Assembly: GCA_016508695.1 (NCBI GenBank)
Contig: VNKQ01000002.1
Coordinates: 2,232,001-2,296,000 of the forward strand
DNA from: Hyphodiscus hymeniophilus
Lineage: Eukaryota > Ascomycota > Leotiomycetes > Helotiales > Hyphodiscaceae
DNA length: 64,000 bases
Direction: 5' to 3'
The position numbers were made by a program, and so were the translations under genes. Positions within the stretch are counted from its first letter, which is position 1, and each line of letters begins with the position of its first letter. Below the pieces are notes generated by a model. The model ran no database searches and was not told the DNA's origin. It saw only the letters and a program-made list of their open reading frames with translations. Shown piece by piece: positions 35,166-46,633 of the stretch.

Positions 35166-38100
35166 ATGATGGGCTATCCTACTGGCTCTGCAAGAGAACA
35201 AGGTGAGTGTTATTGCGTATGTTATTCGTTATTGTGAATCTTCCCTTCCATGAACACGTGAGGCGCACGTAGGTGCACGTCAAAGTTTCTATTTTCTAAT
35301 AATACTCTCTAGGCTCTCCTGCTCCTCCACCATCCTCAGACCAGAACATCAGCCCTACAAAGACTCCAACAAGAATGACTCAATTGGACCTCGATGCTCG
35401 TGACCGCAATGCTGTTGCGTACTCAAAGGCACAACTTTCTGATGGAGACACCTTAGTCTTGATAAAGTATCCCACTAACTGCGAGGTGTTTGATATAACC
35501 GGATTCAAGATGGCTGGAGGAGATCCGTTTCGAGTACACTCTGAAAAGCTTCTGGCCACAGGCTCAAAGGTCTTCAAGAAACTGTTTTCAGATTGGGATC
35601 AAACGAAGTTCCGTCGACGCAACGGGTACGTCCACGGCCTACCAGCTGGTATCAAATACATTCTCAATCTCACACCACCGGATGAAGGCGATGAAGCTGT
35701 GAATCTGACCACTGACCTGTACTGCTCCCCCGGTATTCGGTCCTGGTACAGTGCGGAGCAAAGATGCAACGTTTCTGGCGACCTTGTTGGAGGCAAAGAT
35801 GAAGTTATCCAGATCACGAAGCCAAGGCCGGCGCAGAAATATCACAACAGTCTTATCGATGCCCTGACCGACGAAACTTTTGAATCACAGATCCGCACAG
35901 ATTCCAGAGTTCATTGGAATACTATCGGTGAAGTCGACAATACTTCTACACACGATACTTTGGCGAGTACATTGAGAGAGCGTGAAGATCCAGAGCTCGA
36001 AGAGGCTATCCAACTCTCCAAGGCTGAAGTCGTCAATCATACCTCAGAACCTAATATAAGAAGTTATACAAGCATTGATGAGATTCCCGCGTACTGCCCC
36101 ATCCGACACCGTGTTGGTATAGAAAAGCTACTCCAACTTATTGAAGGTAAGGATCCCCGATTTGATTCGGCTCCAAAGATCTGGACTCTGTTCGCCTTGG
36201 CCAAATACTTCGATTGTACAAAGGTCGTTGTAAGTTATATTGGTTCGTTCAACTCTCATCAAATACTGACTTGCACAGGTCGACACAATTGTGTCTTGGG
36301 TTCTTGCTGAGCCAAATTGTCGGTTTATCGAGATCCTGCCTGAGGCCACCTTAAAGATTGGTCTTGGGCTGGAGGCTCCTATGTTGGCTAGACCTGCCTT
36401 TGCAATCTTGGTATCTGAATGCGCTTTAACAATCGCGTCTCGAGAATGCGGTGGAGCCCGTGCCGACCAAGCGAACACAAATCAGTTCGGCAGAGTTCGC
36501 GAAGACATCGGCGAAGATGATCTTGATGCAATCCAGGCCGCTGGTTACGAGTTCGCAAACCGCATTGAGAGCTCCTACAAGAATTTACTGGCGCCTGAAA
36601 TGGGTTGGCTTTCTTCGCTTACCGAGCGTCAGAAGCTTGCTGGCTTTATGGAGTGGGTCCGCTCGAGCAAGGTGATCGATGAGTACGAGAAAGATTCGAT
36701 CACAGACACAATTGCAGGCCTCGACATAGAATTGTCCAATCACGTGCGTGGGATAATCATTTGGTCTCTGAATGGGCAATTGCTGCCAAAGGCCAATGTC
36801 GATGCCAACCTTCATCGTCGTGCCGAAACCTACCTTAAGGAGTATGACGCCAACTTTGCCGAAACTACATACATGCGTATGGCAGAGAAGGAAAAGTTAT
36901 TGACTGTCTTCCCTTGGATGAACCTGCGAAATCAGGTATTCAGCAGCAGCACTGGATCGAACAAACTCTGTGATGTGGTTGGAGTGAGTAATTGGCATAG
37001 GGCCGCGAATAAAAAGTTAGCAGCTGTGCATGGAGTTGAACCGGTCTGGTGTTACAATATCCAGGAGACGGTGGGTGCGGTCAATCGGTTGATCTTGTCT
37101 ACCATGAAGAATCACGGCTTCAAGGATGGAGTTATTCCTGAGGAGTGTTTCCGCGCAAGATATCCCTGGAATTCTTTTGTGGATGGCGCTACACTGGCCC
37201 AGCAAAAGCCAAGTCGTACCCAAGAAGGTAGGGCCTTTAGGGCCTTCGAAGAACTCCTACACTCCCAAGACGACGAACTTAAAATTCCGGATTCAGCCAG
37301 TACAACCGGGGTTTACAACTTGCCCATGCGGCCTAAGCCGATGCATCCACGCGATCCCGAGGACCTACCACTTTCTCCCAAGAGATCTCATCCCAATGAT
37401 CCTACATCATCCGAAACGTTGGGCCATGTACGTAAGCGTTCTACTTCCAGCGGAAAGCTCGTTCATACTGGCCAATTCATTGAGGATCCATTCCTAGCAG
37501 GAGATGCCACTACTGGCCTGACAGGTAATAATGGTTCTTTGTCGTGGTCTCTCCTGTACCGGATAACTAACATTTTGACCGTAGGGACCTCCTACCTTGC
37601 CAACGATCCCCGAACCGCGGCCATCGCGTCCCACAACTCCTATGGCGCTTCCTTCAGCAGACCTGGTCTAAACCCTACCGTACCTAACTTTGTGCCAAAT
37701 GTCCATTGCTCAGAGAAACCTCTAGTTCCTGATAGCATCAATATCGAAAGTGACTCGCCTTTCTTTTCCCTACGACGATTCTGCGACCAGGTGGAGAGCC
37801 ACGTCAGTGGCGTCGCCAATTCATTACTGTCAAAAGGCGAAGAACTGGACTTCACCGTCCTAACGGATACTTTGCTCTGCCTTACAGAGAACGAGTGGAA
37901 GTTCCTACCATTGTGGGCTGGTGGATCAAATGATGGAAGCGGTGGTGTTTTCGATGGAATGGTCCCCCCGGCTCCTCCAGGTACCGGTGCCGCTGGACCT
38001 GGCCCATCATTCCACACAGGCTTTTCTCTTCATTCACGTGCTTCTACTGAGATGGATTTCGATGGCTCGAGTACTATTGGTGGTAGTATCAACACCAGCA

Positions 38101-38450
38101 TTGCGGTGGATAATGGACTCTCTGATCACGTTGACCGTCGTCGTATCATTGTGGAATCAGAAAGTGATTTCCACTCCGAGACTTTCTCTGATGATACCGA
38201 GAAATATGATGGCATGGTTGAGGATGATGCCGAAACTTCTATTGGTAAGGGCAAAGGAAAAGCTGTTAATAACGACAGAACTGCGCCCGTTGCGGCTCAC
38301 GCTATTGGTCATGGACCGTCCGCTGTTACTCCTGACGACGTTGAGCCCGGCCCTGCGGTAAAGGCTGACGATGAGGACATCGAATGGGAAGCAGAGGATA
38401 ATGAGGTACCTTTCGATTCCGGAGAGGACCAAGAGGATTGGGATGAATGA
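35166..38450 (+). CDS. Unnamed large protein with BTB-like segment and ubiquitin-interacting motif
   Basis: Exons are 35166-35202, 35313-36229, 36279-37524 and 37585-38450; the product is 1021 residues. The last intron (60 bases, GTAATA...CTAAC...GTAG) has no stop and a length divisible by three, so it could be misread as coding. At about residues 82-105, GDPFRVHSEKLLATGSKVFKK resembles the start of a BTB/POZ fold. At about residue 237, DPELEEAIQLSKAE is a good match to a ubiquitin-interacting motif (acidic-x-x-ALxxS type). A conserved helical region follows (WTLFALAKYFDCTKVVVDTI). The C-terminus is very acidic (DDEDIEWEAEDNEVPFDSG). I recall proteins like this as conserved but uncharacterised in filamentous fungi. 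A role in ubiquitin reading or as a cullin-3-type adaptor is an inference from the motif pair. Confidence 0.75.
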
Positions 38451-39617
38451 AGACGATGTTAGTTCTGAGATTGGCTCGTCTTTCCGCTGCATTTTTTGAG
38501 TACTGTACACAGAGCGTTGTCAGCGTGGCGCTTTCGGGGAGCTGGCGTGAAAAATAGATACCAAAATGAATTGTAAATGGTAGTCTTGACCCCAATGTGT
38601 ACGTGACATCATCTGATTTGAAGCCGTTCAAAACGTTCCGGATACTCGATTGAAATAGACCATTCAAAGCTGTAGATTTTTGGAACAATGTACTCTTTGC
38701 AAGCACAAACCCAAATCCCTTCAGGACTAACCTACGTGAGTTACACACCAACAACACTGCGACATCTCAATTCATTTGTTCGATGAAATATCAGAAAGAG
38801 GCTAACTTCATTCTATGTTCATGCCAGAGCGTTAAAACGAGCGCGGAGGAAACCATATCCCCAGACAACGAAGCGGAGATCTCAAATGCAGATTAGCAAG
38901 GTGCTCCCAAGTGGTAGGAGGAAAGGACCGCCAACCAAAAATGCAAAGAATCTGGGAAGACTCATACCTCGAGACGGAGCGAATTCATCCGTTCTGACGG
39001 TGCATCAGCTGCTGCCCTCAAAAATAACGTGGTTTTGTTACGGCACATGAGGGGGATCTGGCGTGACTCATGTCGATGAATTTTAGTTACCCCTTCTACT
39101 TCTTTTTAAATAGGATGGTAGTTGTAGATGGCGTTCAGAGTGGTGGGAATGCAGTATATTTGCGATTCTTCGCCCTTGAAAGGGACCCAGTTCGACGATA
39201 TATTCTCTGAGCAATGTTACGTGGTCAAGTGAGGATTTCCTCCTGCAGAGGGAGGAAACTTTGGACAGTATACGCCCAAATTATCAAGAGAGCATGGGTG
39301 AAACTTTGAGGCGCTGTGGCTATTTTCTGAGTGCGGAAGTCTCCAAAAGCGCGCCTTCTCTCACTTGTGGATTTAATGTGATGAGATAGAATTTCTCGCC
39401 GAAATCATGTCAGGATGTCAAGGTTAAAGACTCCTGGTAACGGAATAAACTTCTTTGAAACAATTCCTGAACTTCAAACTTCGCAGTATTGTACTTTTTA
39501 CATTGTTTTCGGAAGTCGAGATGCTGACTATGTCATATTTCCACCTTGTCGACAGCAGGAGAAGCGAAATGACCCCTGCAAATGAGATGCAGGTGCTCCT
39601 CACATCGATTCTTTTGA
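38451..39617. other. Intergenic between convergent genes, about 1.2 kb
   Basis: The two neighbouring genes end here from opposite sides. No frame, RNA gene or repeat is supported. The length is more than two 3' UTRs would need. Confidence 0.4.
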
Positions 39618-41228
39618 TCAGACCTCGTACCTATCGCTCCCGTGATGAACCGGACGATATTGAAAGTATCCAAACCTGGCAGGTAGCGCCGTTCCATTCA
39701 AATCAGAGCAAGCCATACCCACAAAAGCTCCAGTAAAACTTCCATGCTCCTGGTGTCCCCCGCATTCATCAGACAGAATAGAGGCATCATAAATCGGGCC
39801 AACTTTTTTGAGTTCTTCCGCCTCGAGAGCATACAAGAACTGCAATTCACGACCACGGATTGTAAGAGCCAGTCTCACCTTGCCCTCACGAGGAATTCGA
39901 AAGGCGTCGGCAAGTGGCAATTTCATGGATCCGTTTGGCCAGGAAGCTTCTGAACTCATGATAAGGATCTCGCGTTGTCCGTCGGAATCAGCGGTGACCG
40001 TGAGGTAGAAGAAGTTGAAACGACTATAGTATGCCACCAAGCCGGCAAACTGTCTTTCGTCCGTTGGAGAATAGTCAATAACGGTTTCGGCGTCAAAGGA
40101 AAAATGAGTCTGCCGTCGAGCGACCAGGGCTTGCTCAAACCAAGAGCCAATAGATTCGCGACCAATGAGAGTGAGCTCCTTGTTCTCGATACTGAAAATT
40201 CGCTCAGGCTCAGGTGTCCGCAACCATTGAAAGTCCTTGTGAAGTCCATCTTCAAATACATATCGCTGCTCCGCCCAGTATCGGGCCTCGTCTCTCACTC
40301 CGGGGACAGCGACATGAAGCGAAGGTATAGGACCATTCTTTATGTAAAGCCAGTCGTCCTCCCAACGTGCCCCTTGGATAGAAGTCTCACGACCAAGGAC
40401 GCATCGTCGAAGCTGTGTTGTTGGACGACCTGACAAATGGACTAGATATGTTTCACCGTTCGGAGTATCAACGATATCGCCGTGACCAGCTCGCTGGAGT
40501 GCAGTGAGTGGGGAGTCCTTGGAGGTGAGAATATGTTTTTCGGGATGTAACTCATAGGGACCCCATATACTGCGGGATCGAGCAAGAGTACAAGCGTGAT
40601 CATAGCCTGTTCCACCTTCTGCGGTCAGTAGATAGTAGAATCCATTTCTCTTATAAAGATGAGGCCCTTCAACGAGGTCCAATTCCGTTCCAAGGAATAT
40701 GTTCTTCTTGGGACCGACAAGTTTACCAGCGGCCGAGTCGAATTCTTGAAGAACGATACCCGCAAAACTCCGGGGGCGACTACGATGGTCCTGGAGCATG
40801 TTGATGAACCACTTTTTGCCATCATCATCGTGGAATAGAGATGGGTCGAAGCCTGAAGAGTTCGCAAACACAGGATCAGACCAAGGCCCTTGTATCGAAG
40901 GAGCAGTGACAATATAATTATGAGTATCTTTAAAAGAACCGTCTTTACGCTTGACATCTGTGTACACTAGCCAGAACTTGTCACCATCATGTGTGAGACA
41001 GGGCGCCCAGACGCCGCAACTATCGGGATTACCCCGCATGTCCAATTGGCTTTTGCGATTGAGCGGGCGTATGATGAGATCCCAGTTTGCGAGATCTTTG
41101 GAGTGATGAATCTGTACTCCGGGATACCATTCAAAAGTTGATGTAGCAATGTAGTAATCATCGCCAACCCGGAGGATTGAGGGGTCTGGATTGAACCCTG
41201 GCAAAATGGGATTTTGAATGAAAGGCAT
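39618..41228 (-). CDS. Glycoside hydrolase family 43 beta-xylosidase, probably intracellular
   Basis: This is an intronless frame of 536 residues with no signal peptide (starts MPFIQNPILPGFNPDPS). The catalytic residues of GH43 five-blade propellers are all present: Asp15 in FNPDPS as general base, Asp128 in SGFDPSLF as pKa modulator, and Glu187 in DLVEGPHLY as general acid. Their positions match those of bacterial xylosidase SXA (14, 127, 186) almost exactly. The N-terminal propeller (about 1-310) is followed by a beta-sandwich domain (about 330-530, with YYSRFNFFYLTV and FQYRP near the end), the two-domain layout of subfamily 11 beta-xylosidases. The enzyme would cleave xylobiose and short xylo-oligomers, possibly alpha-L-arabinosides, in the cytosol after uptake. 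A sugar transporter gene lies 3.4 kb away on the other strand. Confidence 0.92.
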   Translation of the reverse strand: MPFIQNPILPGFNPDPSILRVGDDYYIATSTFEWYPGVQIHHSKDLANWDLIIRPLNRKSQLDMRGNPDSCGVWAPCLTHDGDKFWLVYTDVKRKDGSFKDTHNYIVTAPSIQGPWSDPVFANSSGFDPSLFHDDDGKKWFINMLQDHRSRPRSFAGIVLQEFDSAAGKLVGPKKNIFLGTELDLVEGPHLYKRNGFYYLLTAEGGTGYDHACTLARSRSIWGPYELHPEKHILTSKDSPLTALQRAGHGDIVDTPNGETYLVHLSGRPTTQLRRCVLGRETSIQGARWEDDWLYIKNGPIPSLHVAVPGVRDEARYWAEQRYVFEDGLHKDFQWLRTPEPERIFSIENKELTLIGRESIGSWFEQALVARRQTHFSFDAETVIDYSPTDERQFAGLVAYYSRFNFFYLTVTADSDGQREILIMSSEASWPNGSMKLPLADAFRIPREGKVRLALTIRGRELQFLYALEAEELKKVGPIYDASILSDECGGHQEHGSFTGAFVGMACSDLNGTALPARFGYFQYRPVHHGSDRYEV

Positions 41229-41461
41229 TTGGAAATAACTTTGAAAGAGCCTTCGATGAAGCTAAGCACTGAAGTGTTATTGTAGAGAAAACAAATACAT
41301 ACACTCAGAGTCATAGGATTGCTAGCTAAGTTGAAAATGGGGATATAGATTTATACTGGATATCTGAAGGAGGAGAAGCAAAGTGGGCTGGTTTATCCAT
41401 TTTACCCGGACCAATGAGGGTTCCCCCTAAAGTCGGACGCTAACGCCTACTATTAGACAAG

Positions 41462-42087
41462 GCTTCCGCCAGGATGCCAATGTTAGATGTGGAAATCGAC
41501 GCTGCTAAAAAGGTATTTGAGGTTATCCTCTGGGATGTGTTGGGAGTTACTAGAGCACTTGCGCCACTGTTAGTGAAGGATCGTGGAACGGTGGTTGTGA
41601 TAGGGAGTAGTGGTGGCATCTTGAATTCCTTGGAATGGTACTATCCAGTGCCTACACTTTTACTCATTCAGAGTGGAAATACTAAGTCTGACGAATAGGA
41701 GTATACTCAATATCAAAAGCAGCTGCGGTCCTTCTTAGTGAAACCCTTCGTCTTGAATTGGAACCTCTCGGAGTGAAAGTGATCACTGTTGTAGCCGGGA
41801 TCGTCAAAGCAACTTCTTTGCAAATCTCCACGAGAAATTCGAGATGTCTAGGATCTCTTTCTACAAGTCTATGGAGGGTTTTATGGGCGACATGGCAAAA
41901 GGCAAAAAATCTCCCTGGAAGTACGTTGAGTGCGGAAGAATTTGGAACCGGGGTGGCAGGAGATGTATTGGCTGGTAGAACAGGGTCTACATACACAAGA
42001 GCTTTGGGATGGGCAGCTAGGTGGATCCCCATGTTCCCAACTTGGCTTCTTATAAGTTCGGGCTACTATACCGTGCTGATATTTTGA
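41462..42087 (+). pseudogene. 5'-truncated short-chain dehydrogenase (AYR1-like) relic
   Basis: The readable part starts abruptly with MPMLDVEIDAAKKVFEVILW and DRGTVVVIGSSGGI. After a frame break near an apparent intron (41637-41699) it continues GVYSISKAAAVLLSETLRLE and LGVKVITVVAGIVKATSL. YSISK is the SDR catalytic Tyr-x3-Lys and GSS its Ser. The order and wording match 1-acyl-dihydroxyacetone-phosphate reductases (AYR1 type). The whole N-terminal Rossmann half, with the TGxxxGIG cofactor motif and the NAG block, is missing upstream, and the candidate splice does not keep phase. The gene is therefore dead or a partial copy. It overlaps the promoter side of the divergent xylosidase gene. Confidence 0.6.
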
Positions 42088-44662
42088 TGAACGTTGCTGA
42101 CATGGACCAGGACTGGTATTCGCGGCGCAAGTGCAATCTCTTGGACTTCCGGAATGACAATGAGTAGAGCGTATCTGATGTTTGGCTTAATGCGATTTAA
42201 TGAGGCGCATAACAAAGACAAGTGAGTGTTCAAGCTTCAATTGCGGTCGTGTGGAAAGTCTCCGCTTGGAGAAATCAATAAGGGAACTTTTTGATTGCTT
42301 CTGAAAAGGAATTTGAACTTTTGCTCTCCGACTTTGCATTGCCTAACCGCCGAATTCTCGCTCCAAAAACAATTCTGGTCGTAGAGGTGATCCGGTGCGA
42401 GCTCTTGTGTTCTCTTTTGACTTCGACTTCGAGTCTAAAGCGCGGTTACGAAGGTTGGTAGAAACAGGAGGGCTCCCGCCTTTGATTATCCGACGACGCC
42501 CCGAGGAACAACAAAGCTGTTCAGCAATGAGTCTCCAAAGCTCTCCCTCCTCATCTCGGTGTGAAGCTTGCATTCGACGATAACATAAAGTAAGAGAGTT
42601 GGGCCTCGTAGGGACGCAGAGTTACTCCGAAAAAATGCACTTGTATATGTTGATAGAAAAGTTAAGAGGAGAGAAACTCCTTGTCAGAGGGTTCAGTCGC
42701 TCACCAATCAACGCGAGAAAGAGACGAAAGGACAACAAAATATTTCCGTGCCTCCTTCTGAGCCATAGCACAGAATTTTCGAGATGTGTTAAAGTTTATA
42801 TTGAGGCATATATTGCTCCTTTACCCTGTCTATTCGTTTCTATTAGCGTGTCCGTTACATGAGACGAGGTTGCTTAGCGTCAGACAGATTCGAATACCTT
42901 ACCTGCCTCATGCTGAAGTCTCCAGAGCTTCCCTTCCATCTCCACAGCGACGTGTCAACCAGCAATATGTCCGAGGACGGCTCTACCTCACTTGATATTC
43001 TGCGCGTAAGCTGATGAATGAGCAACGCTCTCCAGAGTCAGCTTTGCTAAATTCTGTCTACAATCAAGAGTGGGAACAGAACAGTTATAATCGGCACCTA
43101 ATGCCCGCACAAACCTTCCGTTTCTGTCATGCAACGCTTCGCACTTGGCAATACTTCTGTGAGTGTTCGCCCACTCGCGACCTAACACTAAACAGTCCCA
43201 AAAATGAGAGGGCGAGAGATCAACCAGTGCCTTCGCGAGCTCGATTCGCCCACTTAGCAATCAAGAGATGGACGCAGAAGGAGGACACCTTGACCGAGCC
43301 GAAGGCGTTCAACAGATGCCTCAACCTTCTCACCTTCTACCTTCGGGTCGCTCCTCGCAGCGTCGCTCGTTGCACAATACCCCTCAAGGCTCGCTCATAC
43401 GGGCGTCGCTGAACTTTCATTCTTACGACAGTCACCCTGGATAAAGACGCCTGACTTACCACCAATAAAGGAATGGATGGGACCGTATGGCCTGCGAGTA
43501 GCGCAATTAGCCGGCAGCACCCGGAAATATGGTGGTTATAGTTATGACCGCCATACCCTTCAGAAAATGGGCGGATCAACAATTGAGGCTTTTCTAGCTC
43601 AAGCTGACGGCATTGAGGCGTCCCGAGTAGAAGTTGATGCTAACGACGAAGAGGCAAGACTATCTGCTGAGATTGAGTTGTTGGAGATAAGGGTGGCGTT
43701 GAAGGAGAAACGAATGGCTCTATCAGCTGTTCAGAAGGAAAAAACCAATGCGTGCTGTAAGAGGGAACCATTAACCGTGACAGAGCTGTAGCAATAATGT
43801 CACCTATGGGCTGGGTTTTCCGCTTGTTTGTGCGAACTAAAGATGAAGGAAATTCGCATGGACGGCGTTAGTGTGACAAAACAGAATGTTCCAAATACTC
43901 GGCTTCCCCTTCGTGTTGATGTTGGCTAATGTGAGGATCCGCCGCAGAGAACTGATCAAGGTTGAATACAGGATTTCAGATATTCAAACGAACCTGGCCG
44001 AGGCCTCACTTTTCTTTTCATTATGACAAATGCAACACACCACCTGGAGCAAAGGCCTCGCATCTAGACTGCAGGGAATATTTTGAATCGATACAACACG
44101 GCCATATTGAGACACACTGATACTTCGGGCGGAACTGCAGAACAAAAACCTCCTACGTATCGGAGGTCTCAAGCCATCCCGCAAATCAAAGCTTGGCCGC
44201 AGAAATGAGAGTTTTTCCAGAAGAATTGGTGAGCCCTTCGGTCCTTCCGTTTCTCCAGACCACTACTGAAGTCGTCGAGGACTCAAGCAGGGAGCCCTCG
44301 TCAGCCTTTGTCAGCCGCATTCAGGCTAAAGTCTTCCCCGTCTTGACAGAGCAACGCTACACCCCAGAAAACCCCCAACTTGCGGGGTAGACGGATCCAT
44401 CCATTCGATCAGGATGCGCCAAGGCGAACGGGGCTTCCACACCAGAAAGCTGGTAAAGCTTGACTTGCACTCACCCCCAAGTTCACTCCTACGGGTAAAT
44501 GCGAATCAATGCAAATACTCGTACTACCTCGCGTGAGATGCAGTGGGGAATGTACTGGGGTATATTCAAAGAAAGTATCAGCTATAAAGTAACCTGATCC
44601 CAGTTTTAAAATGGTTCATCACGACAAGTCTTATCCTGAAGCTTTAACTTTGTTAAGATACT
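42088..44662. other. About 2.6 kb with no clear gene; relic-like frames
   Basis: A plus-strand frame at 43477-43791 encodes 104 residues with a heptad-like Leu/Ile/Glu/Lys end (AEIELLEIRVALKEKRMALS), which suggests a coiled coil. Another frame starting at 43268 (MDAEGGHLDRAEGVQQMPQP) looks coding-like, but the two cannot be spliced in phase. ATG at 42967 starts MSEDGSTSLDILR directly before a GTAAGC donor, but no good next exon is seen. This stretch may hold a decayed gene. The last 300 bases are the sugar transporter promoter. Confidence 0.3.
44362..44560. promoter_or_regulatory. Four CreA/Mig1-type SYGGRG motifs before the sugar transporter
   Basis: Matches to 5'-SYGGRG-3' lie at 44362-44367 (minus, CTGGGG), 44382-44387 (GCGGGG), 44543-44548 (GTGGGG) and 44555-44560 (CTGGGG), all within 300 bases of the start codon at 44663. 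The last two are six bases apart, the close pairing often needed for CreA repression. This would fit glucose repression of the transporter. The motif is short, so some copies may be chance. Confidence 0.4.
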
Positions 44663-46435
44663 ATGGAGTCTCAGGCCAGCCCAATCGAAGTTCCCCAACT
44701 CAGGAAGCAGCAGAAATGGTGGTTTCAAGACTCAGGATTGAGACGCTTGTATCTGCTCATATTCATCGCTGTTCTGAGTTCAGCAACCAATGGCTATGAT
44801 GGCTCTATGATGAATGGGCTCCAAGCCCTTACTTACTGGAAGACTTGTGAGTAGCAACGCCAGCACCTCTCTTCACTACGCTGACAAACAATTAGATTTT
44901 AATAACCCAGGAGGATCCAAGCAGGGGCTTCTCAATGCCATCCAGTCCGTCGGTTCAGTCTGCTCGTTGCCTCTTGCACCGAATCTTGCAGACTGGATCG
45001 GAAGACAAAGAAGTATACTCATAGGCAGTCTCATCGTTGCGCTCGGAGCTGGTCTTCAGTCCGGTGCCAGAGATACCGGGATGTTCATCGCTGGCAGATT
45101 CTTCAGTAAGGGCTCTGCAACACACGTGTGAGTCTGTAAGCTAAATCAATTGTGCAGTTGGTCTCGGCTCTGGCATCAACGGCATCGCCTCACCCCTTCT
45201 CATCACCGAGCTCGCACACCCGGCTCAGCGTGGTAAAATTACAGCGGTCTACAACACATTCTACTACTTTGGCAGCACGATTGCAGCTTGGACAACCTTC
45301 GGGACTCTCCAAATCAAGTCCAACTGGTCTTGGAGATTACCCAGCTTGTTACAAGTCGCTCCTAGCGCGTGTCAAATATGTTTGCTGTGGCTTTTGCCCG
45401 AAAGTCCCAGATGGTTGATCTCGAAGGATAGACAAGATGAAGCTTTAACGATCATGGCCAGGTATCACGCGAATGGTGATGAGAGGGATGAGGTGATCAT
45501 GTTTGAATTTTCCGAAATCAAAGAGGCAATCAAGGACGAGAAAATTAACTCAAAGGGCCGATACCTGGATCTGATCAACACCCGTGAGTTTTCTCTTAAC
45601 ACCATTATTGATGCCTGATCACTGACTCAATTACAATTAGCTGGGAACCGCCGTCGTCTCTTCATTTGCGTGTGCTGTGGACTCTTTTCTCAACTGTCAG
45701 GCACAGGTCTCACAGGTTACTACCTCAGCAAGATTCTGAATGATGTGGGAATCACAGATCCCCAATTCCAGAACAAACTCAATGGCATCATCGGAATCAC
45801 CAACTGGATCGAAGCATCCATATTCGCTCTGCTCGTTGATCGCGTTGGTCGACGTCCGTTGTTCCTTGTCTCGAGCTCAGGCATGTGCTGCACATTTGCG
45901 ACATGGATTGCCTTGACAGCTATCCAACAGAGAACCGGCAATCCTGGACCGGGGAAAGGCGTCATTGTGATAATCTTCTTCCACAACTTCTTCTACAATC
46001 TTTGCTGGTATGCCACCCCTTGAGCGGGATTATAAACATGGCTGATCTGACATAACTAGGACATCCCTCAACGTTGCATATCCAGTTGAAATCCTCCCAT
46101 ACCGCATTCGTGCCAACGGACTAATGGTTCAATCGCTCGCTACGAATCTTGCGCTGTTCTTTGGCCAGTATGTCAATCCGATCGGCATCGACGCAGCCGG
46201 GTGGAAGTTCTACTTCCTCTACGAAGGGTTTCTTGTCATCCAGCTGGTGACGGTCGTATTTTTCTTTATCGAAACACGTGGTGCAACTCTCGAAGAGATC
46301 TCCAAGACATTCGATGGAGCAGATGCCGTTGAGGAGGTGAAGGTTCGGGCGCTTGTGGGGGAGAAAGATCAAATATTTGAAAACGTTGAGGATGTGAATC
46401 AGACCACGCCCGTTACTGTTAAGACCGATAACTAG
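44663..46435 (+). CDS. MFS sugar transporter, five exons
   Basis: Exons are 44663-44846, 44896-45105, 45158-45583, 45641-46007 and 46060-46435, all in phase; the product is 520 residues, normal for the family. Twelve hydrophobic segments can be followed. Family signatures are TNGYDGSMMNGLQAL in helix 1, DWIGRQRS after helix 2, the spliced GRFFIGLGSGINGI, and LPESPRWLISKDR after helix 6. In the C-half are DRVGRRPLFL after helix 8 and ETRGATLEEISKTFDG at the end. These place it in the fungal sugar porter family, close in pattern to hexose, lactose or xylo-oligomer permeases. The substrate cannot be read from sequence. It would sit in the plasma membrane. A partner role with the intracellular xylosidase nearby is plausible. 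Confidence 0.88.
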
Positions 46436-46633
46436 ACGGTTGAGGCAGCACCGCACCTTTATGGATCACTGTTTGACTTCAGCTGTTTGTAGACATGATG
46501 AATACGTAACATGGAGGATGTTCTACGATTCGTGATCTTTTGTGATAATGATTTCCAAATGTAGCTCTCTCCAGCTCCATGTATCCCTCCCCACAAGCAT
46601 GGAATGTATACATTTATGGTTGTTATAGAGCCA

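Noticed and set aside
42343..42573. Minus frame with a Myb/HTH-like WRLIAEQL segment
   Set aside because: A single short helix-like match without the rest of a domain; too weak to call.
43268..43791. Two-exon coiled-coil gene
   Set aside because: The only visible splice (GTCACC at 43431 to AAG at 43470) breaks the reading frame and the donor is poor.
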